A stretch of 64,000 nucleotides of DNA from Thalassococcus arenae (GCF_019104745.1 NZ_JAHRWL010000001.1:124001-188000); one strand, 5' to 3'. Shown: positions 28,090 to 37,859, counted from the stretch's first letter. The notes: a model not told the origin generated them from the sequence alone. Made by a program: numbers and translations.

Positions 28090-29385
28090 TTAGTCCGCGA
28101 AGGGGTCGGTGACAAGGATCGTGTCCTCGCGTTCCGGCGAGGTCGACAGCAGCGCCACCGGGCAGGCGATCAGCTCTTCGATCCGGCGCACGTATTTCAC
28201 CGCGTTGCCCGGAAGATCGGCCCAGCTGCGCGCGCCCTCGGTGCTTTCCGACCAGCCGTCCATTTCCTCGTAGATCGGCACGCAGCGCGCCTGCGCCTCG
28301 GCGGCGATGGGCAGATGGTCGAGCCTTTCGCCGTCCAACTCGTAGCCCACGCAGATCCTGAGCGTCTCGAACCCGTCCAGAACGTCGAGTTTGGTCAGCG
28401 AGATCCCGTTCACGCCGGATGTCGCGCAGGTCTGGCGCACCAGAACCGCGTCGAACCAGCCGCAGCGCCGCTTGCGCCCGGTGGTGGTGCCGAATTCGTG
28501 CCCGCGTTCGCCCAGCCGCTGGCCGTCGGCGTCGTGCAGTTCGGTCGGGAACGGGCCTTCGCCGACGCGGGTGGTGTAGGCCTTGACGATGCCGAGGACG
28601 AAATCGATGGCCCCGGGGCCGATCCCGGTGCCGGTCGCGGCCTGTCCGGCAATGACGTTGGACGAGGTGACAAAGGGATAGGTGCCGAAATCGATGTCCA
28701 GTAGCGCACCCTGCGCGCCCTCGAACAGGATGCGATGCCCGGCGCGGCGTTTTTCGTTGAGCACCTTCCAGACCGGCCCGGCGAAGGGCAGGATCTGCGG
28801 CGCGATGTCGGTCAGCGCGGTCAGCAGCGCGGCGCGGTCGACCGGTTCCATCCCCAATCCTCGGCGCAACGGGTCGTGATGCTGCAGCGCGCGGTCCACA
28901 CGCGCCTCAAGCGTCGCGGGATCTGCCAGATCGGCCACCCGCACGGCGCGCCGGCCGACCTTGTCCTCGTAGGCCGGGCCGATACCCCGACCGGTGGTCC
29001 CGATCTTTGTGCCGGCGCTCGCGGCTTCTTCCCGCGCTCGATCCAGCTCGCCATGGATGGGCAGGATCAGCGGTGTGTTTTCGGCGATCATCAGCGTTTC
29101 GGGGCTGATCTCGACCCCCTGAGCGCGGATCGTCTCGATCTCGCGGACCAGGTGCCAGGGGTCCAGCACCACGCCGTTGCCGATCACCGAAAGCTTGCCG
29201 GGGCGCACCACGCCCGACGGCAGGGCGTGCAGCTTGAAGACCGTGCCGTCGATCACCAGCGTGTGACCGGCATTATGCCCGCCCTGGAAGCGCGCGATCA
29301 CGTCGGCGCGGCTGGACAGCCAGTCGACGATCTTGCCCTTGCCCTCATCACCCCACTGGGCGCCCACGACAACCACGTTGGCCAC
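28090..29385 (-). CDS. purA: adenylosuccinate synthetase
   Basis: A 431-residue enzyme that joins IMP and aspartate using GTP in the first committed step of AMP synthesis. The N-terminal P-loop [20 protein letters not shown] and the catalytic [12 protein letters not shown] are intact. [20 protein letters not shown] (the IMP-binding loop) and, further on, [18 protein letters not shown] also match. Length is the family norm of about 430. It diverges from the DUF6524-like gene and is followed by DUF2842. purD and guaD are elsewhere in the window, not in this operon. Confidence 0.97.
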   Translation of the reverse strand: MANVVVVGAQWGDEGKGKIVDWLSSRADVIARFQGGHNAGHTLVIDGTVFKLHALPSGVVRPGKLSVIGNGVVLDPWHLVREIETIRAQGVEISPETLMIAENTPLILPIHGELDRAREEAASAGTKIGTTGRGIGPAYEDKVGRRAVRVADLADPATLEARVDRALQHHDPLRRGLGMEPVDRAALLTALTDIAPQILPFAGPVWKVLNEKRRAGHRILFEGAQGALLDIDFGTYPFVTSSNVIAGQAATGTGIGPGAIDFVLGIVKAYTTRVGEGPFPTELHDADGQRLGERGHEFGTTTGRKRRCGWFDAVLVRQTCATSGVNGISLTKLDVLDGFETLRICVGYELDGERLDHLPIAAEAQARCVPIYEEMDGWSESTEGARSWADLPGNAVKYVRRIEELIACPVALLSTSPEREDTILVTDPFAD

Positions 29386-29524
29386 GGCTTTTCTCCTGTT
29401 CCCGGCTGAAACCCGCGCGTGTATAGCCGTCCGTTTCGTTGCGCGAAACCGCGAAAATGCCGCGCCGGACTGGACAGGGCGCGCGGGCTTGGCCAGTAAG
29501 AGACCACGGATGCGGGAGAGTGCG

Positions 29525-29920
29525 ATGGGTTTCGTTCTACGCTGGTTGTTCGCGTTGGCCTTGTTGTCGGCGACCTGGAACCCGACACAAATGAATTTCG
29601 TCGCATGGGCGATGCGGAACTGGCAGAACCAGTTGCCGCTGACCGTTCTGATCGGCCTCGTGCTGTTCGTGGGCTACGTCATCTACCTGCGGGCGACGCT
29701 CCGTTCGATCGGAGCGTTCGGCATGGCGCTGGTACTGGCGCTGGTCGGCGCCATTCTGTGGGTTCTGTGGGATTTTGGCTGGCTCGACTTTTCCGACCGC
29801 GCCCTGATGTCCTGGCTGGGGCTTTTCGCGCTATCGCTGGTGCTGGGGATAGGTCTGAGCTGGTCCATCGTGCGCCGCAAGCTGAGCGGCCAGGTCGACA
29901 TGGACGACGTCGAAGAGTGA
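29525..29920 (+). CDS. four-helix membrane protein (DUF6524-like)
   Basis: A 131-residue protein with four predicted membrane helices (about 4-20, 37-55, 63-88 and 96-116) and an acidic tail ending DMDDVEE. The conserved block [20 protein letters not shown] lies in the middle. From memory this is the DUF6524 family of Rhodobacterales, of unknown function. I prefer the ATG at 29525, which has GGGAGAG eight bases upstream; another ATG lies 15 bases earlier. secG follows 65 bases later on the same strand. It may be co-transcribed with secG, but a role in secretion is only positional inference. Confidence 0.72.
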   Translation: MGFVLRWLFALALLSATWNPTQMNFVAWAMRNWQNQLPLTVLIGLVLFVGYVIYLRATLRSIGAFGMALVLALVGAILWVLWDFGWLDFSDRALMSWLGLFALSLVLGIGLSWSIVRRKLSGQVDMDDVEE

Positions 29921-29985
29921 GCGGCTTGCGCCCCTCGCCGCCTTCGCCTACATAGCGCCCAGCATCCAAGCAGGACCTCCGCGCC

Positions 29986-30357
29986 ATGGAAAACGTCATT
30001 CTCATCGTCCACCTTCTGCTCGCGCTCGCGCTGATCGGCATCGTTCTGATGCAGCGGTCCGAAGGCGGCGGACTGGGTATCGGTGGCGGTGGCGGCGCAA
30101 TGAGCCAGCGTTCGGCGGCCACCGCGCTTGGCAAGGTGACCTGGGTGCTGGCCATCGCCTTCATCTGCACCTCGCTGACCTTGACGATCATCGCGGCGCA
30201 GAACGCGTCGGGCGCGTCGATCCTGGACCGGATCGGCGGCGCGGCCGAAGCGCCGGCCGACAGCGGCGCCGATACCGGCGAGATCGACACCGACGCGCTG
30301 TTGCCGCCGCCGTCGACCACCGATCCCGACGCGCCGCTGGTGCCGCGCGCCGACTAA
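29986..30357 (+). CDS. secG: preprotein translocase subunit SecG
   Basis: A 123-residue SecG subunit that helps the SecYEG channel and SecA move proteins across the inner membrane. It has two membrane helices (about 3-22 and 50-71) with the family's cytoplasmic loop between them: VLMQRSEGGGLGIGGGGGAM followed by SQRSAATALGKVTW. The C-terminal 50 residues are acidic and proline-rich, a common alphaproteobacterial extension. GGACC lies eight bases before the ATG. pyrG follows 160 bases downstream, an order common in this class. Confidence 0.95.
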   Translation: MENVILIVHLLLALALIGIVLMQRSEGGGLGIGGGGGAMSQRSAATALGKVTWVLAIAFICTSLTLTIIAAQNASGASILDRIGGAAEAPADSGADTGEIDTDALLPPPSTTDPDAPLVPRAD

Positions 30358-30517
30358 GAACCACTAAGGATTGAGGAAACCAAGCTTTCCGCAACAGCAT
30401 CTTGCGGTCCGCTGGACTCACGCGCGCGAATCCTATAGAAGTCAAATCCCGTGATGCTGCGGCCCGAAAAGGCGGCGGGTGACCAGAAATACAGGCAAAA
30501 TCACGGGGTTGGCCCAC

Positions 30518-32161
30518 ATGGCGCGCTTCATCTTCATCACCGGCGGTGTCGTTTCATCCTTGGGTAAAGGGCTGGCCTCGGCCGCGCTTGGGGCGTTGTT
30601 GCAGGCGCGCGGCTTCTCGGTGCGGCTGCGCAAGCTCGACCCCTACCTGAATGTCGACCCCGGCACGATGTCGCCGTTCGAGCATGGCGAGGTTTTCGTC
30701 ACGGATGACGGCGCCGAGACCGACCTGGACCTGGGGCATTACGAACGCTTTACCGGCGTGCCGGCGCGCAAGACCGACTCGATCAGTTCCGGTCGGATCT
30801 ACATGAACGTGCTGGAAAAGGAACGCCGCGGAGATTACCTCGGCAAGACGATCCAGGTCATTCCGCACGTCACCGACGAGATCAAGGATTTCATCGCCAT
30901 CGGCGAGGACGAGGTCGACTTCATGCTGTGCGAGATCGGCGGCACGGTGGGCGACATCGAAGGCCTGCCGTTCTTCGAGGCGATCCGCCAGTTTTCGCAG
31001 GACAAACCGCGAGGCCAGTGCATCTTCATGCACCTGACGCTGCTGCCCTTCATCAAGGCCAGCGGCGAGCTGAAGACCAAGCCGACCCAGCATTCGGTCA
31101 AGGAACTGCGCAGCATCGGCATCGCGCCCGACATCCTGGTCTGCCGATCCGAAGGACCGATTCCGCAGAAAGAGCGCGAAAAGCTCGCGCTTTTCTGCAA
31201 CGTGCGCCCCGACAGCGTGATCGCCGCACAAGACCTGAAATCGATCTACGAAGCACCGCTGGCCTATCACCGCGAGGGGCTGGACCAGGCGGTTCTCGAC
31301 GCGTTCCAGATCACCCCGGCGCCCAAGCCCAATCTCGAGGTCTGGCAGGACGTGGCCGACCGCATCGCCAATCCCGAAGGCGACGTCAATGTCGCCATCG
31401 TGGGCAAATACACGCAGCTGGAAGACGCCTACAAATCCATCGCCGAAGCTCTGACCCATGGCGGGCTGGCCAACCGGGTGCGGGTCAATATCGACTGGGT
31501 CGATGCCGAATTGTTCGAACGCGAAGATCCGGCCCCCCACCTGGAACGCTTCGACGCGATCCTGGTGCCCGGCGGGTTCGGCGAACGCGGCACCGAGGGC
31601 AAGATCAAGGCAGCGCAGTTCGCCCGCGAACACAACGTGCCGTATCTGGGCATCTGCCTGGGGATGCAGATGGCGGTGATCGAAGCGGCGCGCAACGTTG
31701 CCGGCGTGAAGAAGGCCGGATCGGAGGAATTCGATCACGAGGCCGGGGAAAAGCGTTTCGAACCCGTGGTTTACCACCTCAAGGAATGGGTGCAGGGCAA
31801 CGCCAAGGTGAACCGCTCGGTGGGTGACGACAAGGGCGGCACGATGCGGCTGGGGGCCTATGACGCGGTGCTGGCGGAAGGGTCGCGGGTCGCCAAGGTG
31901 TATGGCACGACCACGATCGACGAACGCCACCGCCACCGCTACGAGGTGGACATCAAGTATCGCGACAAGCTGGAAAAGGCCGGGCTGCGGTTCTCGGGCA
32001 TGTCGCCGGATGGCCGCCTGCCGGAAATCGTCGAATGGCCCGATCACCCGTGGTTCATCGGCGTGCAGTTCCACCCCGAACTGAAATCCAAACCCTTCGA
32101 TCCGCACCCGCTGTTCCGCGATTTCGTGCGCGCGGCGAAGGACGTGTCGCGGCTGGTTTAG
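30518..32161 (+). CDS. pyrG: CTP synthase
   Basis: A 547-residue enzyme that aminates UTP to CTP with ATP and glutamine. The N-terminal synthetase domain starts [20 protein letters not shown] with the P-loop, followed by [20 protein letters not shown]. The C-terminal class I glutamine amidotransferase domain has the nucleophile Cys in [20 protein letters not shown], and His and Glu in VQFHPELKS. The ATG at 30518 is the conserved [10 protein letters not shown] start; a GTG upstream is rejected. A weak promoter-like pair, CTGGAC-16-TATAGA (30412-30439), lies in the secG-pyrG spacer. Confidence 0.97.
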   Translation: MARFIFITGGVVSSLGKGLASAALGALLQARGFSVRLRKLDPYLNVDPGTMSPFEHGEVFVTDDGAETDLDLGHYERFTGVPARKTDSISSGRIYMNVLEKERRGDYLGKTIQVIPHVTDEIKDFIAIGEDEVDFMLCEIGGTVGDIEGLPFFEAIRQFSQDKPRGQCIFMHLTLLPFIKASGELKTKPTQHSVKELRSIGIAPDILVCRSEGPIPQKEREKLALFCNVRPDSVIAAQDLKSIYEAPLAYHREGLDQAVLDAFQITPAPKPNLEVWQDVADRIANPEGDVNVAIVGKYTQLEDAYKSIAEALTHGGLANRVRVNIDWVDAELFEREDPAPHLERFDAILVPGGFGERGTEGKIKAAQFAREHNVPYLGICLGMQMAVIEAARNVAGVKKAGSEEFDHEAGEKRFEPVVYHLKEWVQGNAKVNRSVGDDKGGTMRLGAYDAVLAEGSRVAKVYGTTTIDERHRHRYEVDIKYRDKLEKAGLRFSGMSPDGRLPEIVEWPDHPWFIGVQFHPELKSKPFDPHPLFRDFVRAAKDVSRLV

Positions 32162-32260
32162 GCTGGTTGCGGATACTGCCCGCAATTTACCGTTTGTTAG
32201 GCCAGCGACCCTTATCTCACGAGGAATTCCACTAGGAAATCCTTGAAAGGACAGGGTCTC

Positions 32261-32599
32261 ATGCGTCTGATATCAGTATCCGTTGTTTTCGGTTTAACGC
32301 TTGCCGGATGCGCCGCGCCCCCGGCTTCGGAAATGGAGCGGCGGACCCGGATGGCGGCCGCAGCCGAAGTATCGGCTACGCAATGCGCGGGCTTCGTCGG
32401 CGGCTATGAATCAGCCAAGCAACTCAAGGCGGACGCCAACACGAACATCATCGCGGCGAGGCAGTTGGGCGCGACCGATGCCGATCTCGCCAAAGCGCGG
32501 AAAGACGTCCAGACAACTTTCAACACGGCTGCCTTGTTCACCAGCATTCCCGAGGCCTGCAATTCCCTCATCGGCAGCCTTGCCTGGACATCCAACTGA
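32261..32599 (+). CDS. small predicted lipoprotein (112 aa)
   Basis: A 112-residue exported protein. The signal peptide MRLISVSVVFGLTLAGC contains a lipobox LAGC with the modified cysteine at residue 17, so the mature protein should be lipid-anchored. The rest is helical and contains two cysteines (TQCAGF and PEACNS) that could pair. AAAGGA lies about ten bases before the ATG at 32261. It is 100 bases downstream of pyrG on the same strand. I recognise no family. Asp or Lys at the +2 position is absent (AAPP follows Cys), so outer-membrane sorting is expected. Confidence 0.7.
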   Translation: MRLISVSVVFGLTLAGCAAPPASEMERRTRMAAAAEVSATQCAGFVGGYESAKQLKADANTNIIAARQLGATDADLAKARKDVQTTFNTAALFTSIPEACNSLIGSLAWTSN

Positions 32600-32685
32600 C
32601 GCCGCACGGGCAAGGGCGGCCCGGGCCCTACCGTTGCTTCGGTGACAGGCATCCAGCGCTTGGGGATGCACGGTCTCTTTGACAG

Positions 32686-32714
32686 AAAAACGCCCGGAAC
32701 CGAGGCTCCGGGCG
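32686..32714 (-). terminator. rho-independent terminator
   Basis: Reading the minus strand, CGCCCGGA-GCCTCGGT-TCCGGGCG forms an eight-base stem with an eight-base loop, directly followed by TTTTT. It would end either the candidate sRNA or the transcript of the DUF2235 gene that stops at 32839. Confidence 0.8.
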
Positions 32715-32768
32715 CAGTTACGGAACGAGGGACAGTGAAGGTCTCGCGGGTGTTCCGTTCCCGCGGCC
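32686..32768 (-). ncRNA. candidate small RNA with intrinsic terminator
   Basis: On the minus strand a GATAAT -10 box (32774-32779) precedes a stretch with no plausible gene but clear RNA structure. There is a first hairpin CGCGGG/CCCGCG (32760-32765 with 32745-32750) and a linker rich in TTCACTGTCCCTCG. A terminator hairpin follows, with stem CGCCCGGA/TCCGGGCG (32707-32714 with 32691-32698), ending in five Ts (complement of 32686-32690). ACGGAAC in loop 1 can also pair with GTTCCGT downstream, giving an alternative fold. Expected length is about 80 nucleotides. It may instead be the 3' region of the DUF2235 gene. No known sRNA family is recognised. Confidence 0.45.
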
Positions 32769-32838
32769 TATCCATTATCTAGGCATTAATGTCACAGTTT
32801 TAAGGCCGGTCACCGGATCGTGAGAAAAAATCCTTGAC

Positions 32839-33897
32839 CTAGCCCGATTGCCGCTGCGGCTGTGCCAGGGCAGCGGTATCGGCCTTGACCGTTTCATGCA
32901 GCCGTTCCGACGGGTCCTGTCCGACAACCCTATGGGATCGCAGCAGAAACAGCTTTCCCAAACCGTGCCAGGTGCCGACGGACGGCGCATCGGTATCGCA
33001 GGGAAAGCGCCGACGCCAGTCCGTCGGAAAGGGCAGTGCGCAGTCTTCCATCCGTTCGATCATCCAGCAAAGCGGGATATTGGACAGCGGTCGCGCATCG
33101 TTGAAGCCCCCGAGTTGGCCGCCGATATCGCCATGTGTGCCGCGGAACCAGACCTGTTCGACATGGCCGTGCCAGCCGGGCGGGCAGCGCCAAAGCACCG
33201 GCGCATAAGCCTGCCGCGTCTCGTCCAGCGCCAGGGCGTGAAACCCGTGGCGGATCGTGGAACCCAGCGAGTCGTTGTGAAAGGCGTGCTTGTACTCGGT
33301 CAGCCTCCACAGCAGTGGCAGGCGCAGTCCCAGCGCCTTGACGGTGTCCCAGACGCCGACCATTTCGATCGGCGCTTCGGGATGGCAGAACTCGCGGGCG
33401 AAGACCTGCGCCGAAGGCCCGTCGGGATCGTAGCGATACAAGCGGTAGATCTGGCGGATGTTGCGTTCGGTCGCGCAGGCGGCGGTCAGCAACCCGATCC
33501 GGTCGATCATGCCGGCCATCGACCGGACCGCAAAGGCGCCGCGGGAATAGCCCATCAGAAAGATCCGGTCGCCGGGGCGGTAGCGCGAGGCGAGGTAGCC
33601 ATAGGCACGGCAGATCTGGCGGTTGATGCCGCGGCCCATCATCACGTCGGGCGTGGTGCGCCAGTTCGGCCATTGGACGCCGGCCTCGTAGAAAAGCGAC
33701 GCATGTCCATGTTCGTGCAACAGCTTGTAGACCAGCCCGGCATTGGTTTCCTCGCCGGGGCGCAGCGACGACATCGTGCCGTCCAGGATGATGACGTGAT
33801 CGATGGGCCCGCGGCGGGCGGTCAGCTTGCTGTGTCCGGTGGCGAACCGCCGCCGGACCCAACCCAGTACCCTGTCACTCAGCCGCGAACCGCTCAT
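32839..33897 (-). CDS. DUF2235-family alpha/beta hydrolase
   Basis: A 352-residue cytoplasmic protein of the DUF2235 (Tle1-like) hydrolase family. HVIILDGTMSSLRPGEETNA near residues 34-53 matches the family's opening DGT strand. The nucleophile elbow FLMGYSRGAFAVR places Ser118 as catalytic serine, and MVGVWDTVKALG is the conserved acid region. Some relatives are type VI secretion phospholipase effectors, but no T6SS gene is nearby and no signal is present, so a housekeeping lipase or esterase role is equally possible. Its first 23 bases overlap the end of the CoxL-type gene upstream, suggesting co-transcription. Confidence 0.8.
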   Translation of the reverse strand: MSGSRLSDRVLGWVRRRFATGHSKLTARRGPIDHVIILDGTMSSLRPGEETNAGLVYKLLHEHGHASLFYEAGVQWPNWRTTPDVMMGRGINRQICRAYGYLASRYRPGDRIFLMGYSRGAFAVRSMAGMIDRIGLLTAACATERNIRQIYRLYRYDPDGPSAQVFAREFCHPEAPIEMVGVWDTVKALGLRLPLLWRLTEYKHAFHNDSLGSTIRHGFHALALDETRQAYAPVLWRCPPGWHGHVEQVWFRGTHGDIGGQLGGFNDARPLSNIPLCWMIERMEDCALPFPTDWRRRFPCDTDAPSVGTWHGLGKLFLLRSHRVVGQDPSERLHETVKADTAALAQPQRQSG

Positions 33898-36172
33898 CCC
33901 TCAACAATTCCCACATCCGGTGCGGCGTGAACGGCATGTCCACCTGCCGCACCCCGCGATCCCAGACCGCATCCTGTACCGCGTTGGCCACGGCGGCCAG
34001 CGCACCCACCGTACCGGCCTCGCCACAGCCCTTCATCCCCATCGGGTTGGCGGTGGACGGCACCGGTTCGGTTTCGAACCCGATCATCGGCACATCATCG
34101 GCGCGGGGCATAGCGTAGTCCATGAACGATGCGGTGAGCAATTGCCCGTCCTCGTCATAGACCACCCGTTCGGTGACCGCCTGTCCGATGCCCTGCACGA
34201 CGCCGCCATGCACCTGGCCCTCGGCAAGCATAGGGTTGATGAGGTTACCAAAGTCATCAACGACGCTGTAGCGATCGACCCGGGTCACACCGGTTTCGGG
34301 ATCGATTTCGACCTCGGCGACATGCGCGCCGTTTGGAAAGGACCGCGCCTCGAGCGTTGCCCGGGCCGTCCAGGTCAGCAGGTCGTCGCGCCCGGCCTCT
34401 CGGGCCATCTGTGCCACCTCGAGCATGGTGGGCGACAGGTTCGAGCCTTCGGCGCGGAACCGTTCGTCGTCAAAGCGCACCTGCTCGGGGGTCACGCCCA
34501 TCTCCGGTGCAAGGAACGCCGCAAAGCCTTGGATCATCTCGGCCACGGCGACCAGCGTGACATTGGCCTGAACGGTGACCGACCGCGACCCGCCGGTGCC
34601 GCCGCCCTGGGCGATGCGGTCGCTGTCGCCCTGAACGACTTGGATGTGATCGGCCGGAATGCCGGTCTGATCCGACAGGAAACGGGCGAACACCGTCTCG
34701 TGCCCCTGCCCGTTCGACTGGGTGCCGACATAGATCAGCGCGCCGCCATCTTCGGTGAATTCGACCTTCACGTCTTCGCCCGGCGCGCCCAGGATGGATT
34801 CGATGTAGTAGCACAGCCCCTGCCCGCGCAGCTTGCCTGCTGCCTCGCTGGCAGCCTTGCGTGCAGCATAGCCCGCGAGGTCCGCCACCTTTGCCGCGCG
34901 GTCCAGAACGCGGGGGAAATCGCCGACATCGTAGGTTTCTCCGGGGATGGTCTTGTAGGGAAACTGGCCGGGCTTGATGAAGTTGATGCGCCGCAGTTCC
35001 CAGGGATCGATACCCAGTTCGCGCGCGGCGCGGTCGATGACGCGTTCCAGCACGTAGATCGCCTCGGGCCGGCCGGCGCCGCGATAGGCATCGACCGGCG
35101 TGGTGTTGGTATAGACGCCCTCGCAACGCATGTAAGCGGCGGGGATGTCGTAGACGCCGGTCAGCACGCGCGCGAACAGGTTGGTCTGGATCGGCTGGGC
35201 GAATTGCGAATTATAGGCGCCCATGTTCGCCACCGTATGCAACCGATAGGCGGTGATGCGGTTGTTTTCGTCAAAGCCCAGTTCGGCCACCGTCACCAGG
35301 TCGCGCCCGGCATTGTCCGACAGCATCGCTTCGGACCGGTCCGACATCCAGCGCACCGGTCGGCCAAGCGACTTGGCCGCGAAAGCGACGGGCAGGTATT
35401 CGGGATAGGGCATGCCCTTCATGCCGAACCCGCCGCCGACATCCGGCGTGGTGACGCGCACCGCGTCCTTTGGCAGGTCGAAGGCATCGGCCAGGATGTC
35501 CTTGAGCCCCCAGACCCCCTGCCCGGAATAGCCCATGTGCAGGCGCCCGTCCTGCCATTCGGCGAAACAGCCGCGCGCTTCCATCGAGTTGACGATGATC
35601 CGGTTGTCGCCGACCTCGAGGCGAACGACACGGTGCGCCTCGGCCAGCGCGCGGGTGGTCTCGTCCTCCAGCCCCAGCCCGAAATCGAAGGCGCGGTTTT
35701 CCGGCGCCTCGGGATGGATGGCCTCTCCGCCGATCACCGGGTCGACATGCACCGGCAGGTCGTCGAAATCGACCAGGATCATCTCGGCCGCGTCGCGGGC
35801 CTGTTGCAGGCTTTCGGCCACGATCATCGCGATGGCTTCGCCGACGAACCGCACCCGGCCCTTGGCCAGCACCGGGCGTTCCGGCTCGGCGCCCTTGCTG
35901 CCGTCGCGGTTCTTGACCACCGTGGCCGCCAGCGTGTGCCCCACGCCGGCCTCGACCATGTCGGCGGCGGTCACGACAAGGTGCACGCCATCGGCCTCGC
36001 GCGCCTCGGATACATCCAGTTCGGACAGGTCGGCATGGGCAACGGTCGAGCGCAGGAAATAGGCGTAGAGCGCGCCTTCTGGCGCGACATCGTCGATGAA
36101 CCGTCCCGCACCGGTCAGAAAGCGCACATCCTCGACCCGCTTGACTGGCTGGCTCTTGCCGAATTTTTCCAT
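33875..36172 (-). CDS. xanthine dehydrogenase/CO dehydrogenase-family molybdopterin subunit (CoxL form II-like)
   Basis: A 765-residue large subunit of the molybdenum hydroxylase family (xanthine, aldehyde or CO dehydrogenase). The N-terminal a/b hammerhead domain holds VEDVRFLTGAGRFIDDV. The active-site loop is AYRGAGR at residues 362-368, the pattern called CoxL form II; form I CO dehydrogenase has a cysteine loop, so true CO oxidation is doubtful. GGGFGMKGMPYPE and the catalytic glutamate E718 in KGCGEAGTVG are present. The Fe-S and FAD partner subunits are not in this window, so this is an orphan large subunit here. Downstream are DUF2235 and upstream yciB. Confidence 0.88.
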   Translation of the reverse strand: MEKFGKSQPVKRVEDVRFLTGAGRFIDDVAPEGALYAYFLRSTVAHADLSELDVSEAREADGVHLVVTAADMVEAGVGHTLAATVVKNRDGSKGAEPERPVLAKGRVRFVGEAIAMIVAESLQQARDAAEMILVDFDDLPVHVDPVIGGEAIHPEAPENRAFDFGLGLEDETTRALAEAHRVVRLEVGDNRIIVNSMEARGCFAEWQDGRLHMGYSGQGVWGLKDILADAFDLPKDAVRVTTPDVGGGFGMKGMPYPEYLPVAFAAKSLGRPVRWMSDRSEAMLSDNAGRDLVTVAELGFDENNRITAYRLHTVANMGAYNSQFAQPIQTNLFARVLTGVYDIPAAYMRCEGVYTNTTPVDAYRGAGRPEAIYVLERVIDRAARELGIDPWELRRINFIKPGQFPYKTIPGETYDVGDFPRVLDRAAKVADLAGYAARKAASEAAGKLRGQGLCYYIESILGAPGEDVKVEFTEDGGALIYVGTQSNGQGHETVFARFLSDQTGIPADHIQVVQGDSDRIAQGGGTGGSRSVTVQANVTLVAVAEMIQGFAAFLAPEMGVTPEQVRFDDERFRAEGSNLSPTMLEVAQMAREAGRDDLLTWTARATLEARSFPNGAHVAEVEIDPETGVTRVDRYSVVDDFGNLINPMLAEGQVHGGVVQGIGQAVTERVVYDEDGQLLTASFMDYAMPRADDVPMIGFETEPVPSTANPMGMKGCGEAGTVGALAAVANAVQDAVWDRGVRQVDMPFTPHRMWELLRDERFAAE

Positions 36173-36252
36173 ATCCCTGCCCCTTTTTGCGTCCCGCGCG
36201 TCAGACTAGCCCCCAGGCAGAGGCTGTCCAGACGGTCTGCGACGCTTGAATG

Positions 36253-36855
36253 TCAGTCTTCGTCGGACTCGAGCCCGTAGCGCTTGAAAAGTCCGGCCTG
36301 CGCGATGAAAAACAAAAAGACCGCCGCCGTGAACCCGAAGGTCTTGAACCAGACCCAGGCCTCGGTGCTCATGGTCCGCCAGACGAATTCGTTCAGCGCG
36401 GCAAGTCCGAAGAACAGGCCGGTCACGCGACGCGTCAGGATCATCCATCCCTGTTCCTCGAGTGGCATCAACCCTTCCATCACCACGCGCAGATAGGATT
36501 GCCCGCGCAGCAACCCGAACAGCAAGGCCGTGCCGAACAGAAGATAGATCAGCGTCGGCTTGATCTTGAAAAAGCGTTCGTCGTTCAGCCAAACGCTGAG
36601 GCCGCCGAAGATGACGATCAGCACCGCAGTGACCACCTGCATGCGGCTGAGATGCCCGGTCAGCCACCACAACGCGCCCATCGCCAGCAGGAATAGCGGG
36701 ATGAACCCGGCGGTCACCAGGATGAACCCGTCGTATTCCGTGCCCCCGATGACGAACACCCGGTCCTTCAGCCACAGATAGGCGGCAAAGAATGCCAGGA
36801 TCGGCCCGTATTCGAGCGCCGATTTGACGAAGGGATTGACCTGCGGCTTGTCCAT
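36253..36855 (-). CDS. yciB: YciB/IspZ-family inner-membrane septation protein A
   Basis: A 200-residue inner-membrane protein with about six helices, involved in cell-envelope synthesis and septation. Matching segments are LEYGPILAFFAAYL at the start, VVTAVLIVIFGGLSVWLNDE, RFFKIKPTLIYLLFGTALL and the basic block ILTRRVTGLFFGLAALNEFVW. The acidic tail ends LESDED. It lies upstream of the CoxL-type gene and 31 bases downstream of a DMT transporter on the same strand. Confidence 0.92.
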   Translation of the reverse strand: MDKPQVNPFVKSALEYGPILAFFAAYLWLKDRVFVIGGTEYDGFILVTAGFIPLFLLAMGALWWLTGHLSRMQVVTAVLIVIFGGLSVWLNDERFFKIKPTLIYLLFGTALLFGLLRGQSYLRVVMEGLMPLEEQGWMILTRRVTGLFFGLAALNEFVWRTMSTEAWVWFKTFGFTAAVFLFFIAQAGLFKRYGLESDED

Positions 36856-36886
36856 GAGCGTCTCCTTGATCCCTCAGATAGGGCGT

Positions 36887-37789
36887 TCAGCCGCCAAGCT
36901 CAACGATCACTGCGCCGAGCGCGATCAGTGTCATCAGCATGATGCGCCGCGGCCCGACGGTTTCGCGCAGAACCAGCCAGCCGATGAAGGCGGCAAAGAC
37001 AGTGGATGTTTCGCGCAGGATCGCCGCCTCGCCCACCTTGTCCAGCCGGGTGGCCATCATCACGGCACCAAAGCTGCCGAAAGCCACAAGAGCGCCGACA
37101 AAGCCGCGAAACAACAACCCCGGCCCAGCCCCGTGCAGCCGGTGGCGCAGCGGTGTCGCCAGGAACAACAGCGGAAAGTCCAAGGAGGACAGGAAGAACA
37201 GCCAGAAAAGGAAGGTGAACGGGTTCGGTGTGGCGCGAATGCCGAAGGCGTCCCAGGTCGTGTAAAGCGCCACCGTCAAACCGGTGAGCAACGCAAGGGC
37301 AAGCGCCGGGCGCAGAGTATCGCGGGCGACGTCCAGATAGAGCATGTTGTAGACCGCCAGCCCGAAGATGCCGGCCAGCAGCACCGCCAATCCCAGCCAT
37401 TGCGTTGTCGTGAACGCCTCGCCGAACAGCATCCAGGCGCCGATGACCGTGAACAGCGGTCCTGTGCCGCGCACCACGGGATAGACCACCGTATAGGCGC
37501 CACGGGTATAGGCCATGGCCTGCGCGGTCTTGTAGGCTAGGTGGATCGCGATGGCGCCCGCCAGGATCGGCCAGTGTTGCGGTTCCGGCCAAGGCACGAC
37601 GAACAGGGCCACCGGCGCGGCCAGCAGCGCCATCCAGGAATCGATGGCGACGCGGCTGGTCCAGGGATCGTGGCGACCCTTTTGCAAGGCGCCGAAGACG
37701 GCGTGCAGGACAGCCGAGCCCAGAGCCAGCAACATCGCCAGCTTGTGGCCCGCCTCGGTGCCCTCGACCGACAGCAGCCACTCCGTCAC
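36887..37789 (-). CDS. DMT-superfamily (EamA) permease
   Basis: A 300-residue ten-helix transporter. The first repeat contains LALGSAVLHAVFGALQKGRH and HLAYKTAQAMAYTRGAYTVV followed by YPVVRGTGPLFT, features of the EamA/RhaT-like branch. The second repeat ends with AILRETSTVFAAFIGWLVL and RRIMLMTLIALGAVIVELGG. The substrate is unknown. It is on the same strand as ftsY upstream and yciB downstream. The gap to ftsY carries a GC hairpin and TATTT repeat element, so it may be its own unit. Confidence 0.82.
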   Translation of the reverse strand: MTEWLLSVEGTEAGHKLAMLLALGSAVLHAVFGALQKGRHDPWTSRVAIDSWMALLAAPVALFVVPWPEPQHWPILAGAIAIHLAYKTAQAMAYTRGAYTVVYPVVRGTGPLFTVIGAWMLFGEAFTTTQWLGLAVLLAGIFGLAVYNMLYLDVARDTLRPALALALLTGLTVALYTTWDAFGIRATPNPFTFLFWLFFLSSLDFPLLFLATPLRHRLHGAGPGLLFRGFVGALVAFGSFGAVMMATRLDKVGEAAILRETSTVFAAFIGWLVLRETVGPRRIMLMTLIALGAVIVELGG

Positions 37790-37803
37790 GCGCTGCGCCG
37801 TGA

Positions 37804-37848
37804 GGGCGCTGCCCCCACACCCCCGGGATATTTTTGGCCAGATGAAGG
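37804..37848. repeat. composite dispersed repeat: GC hairpin plus CCCCGGGATATTTTTGGCC element
   Basis: GGGC-GCT-GCCC (37804-37814) is followed by CCCCGGGATATTTTTGGCC and AGATGAAGG (37821-37848). The same pair of parts is found at 47070-47132. The AGATGAAG end faces the 3' end of ftsY, 12 bases away. Confidence 0.7.
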
Positions 37849-37859
37849 ATCAGGTCGTG

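Noticed and set aside
30358-30517. tRNA gene between secG and pyrG, as in some bacteria
   Set aside because: No acceptor stem pairing, T-loop GTTCGANTC or CCA end is visible in the spacer.
32404-32775. 123-residue minus-strand frame starting inside the candidate sRNA
   Set aside because: It runs antisense through the lipoprotein gene, lacks a ribosome site and reads through the terminator hairpin.
33803-36280. 825-residue plus-strand frame opposite the CoxL-type gene
   Set aside because: Composition (His, Arg, Gly, Gln) is that of an antisense shadow; the minus-strand frame has family motifs throughout.
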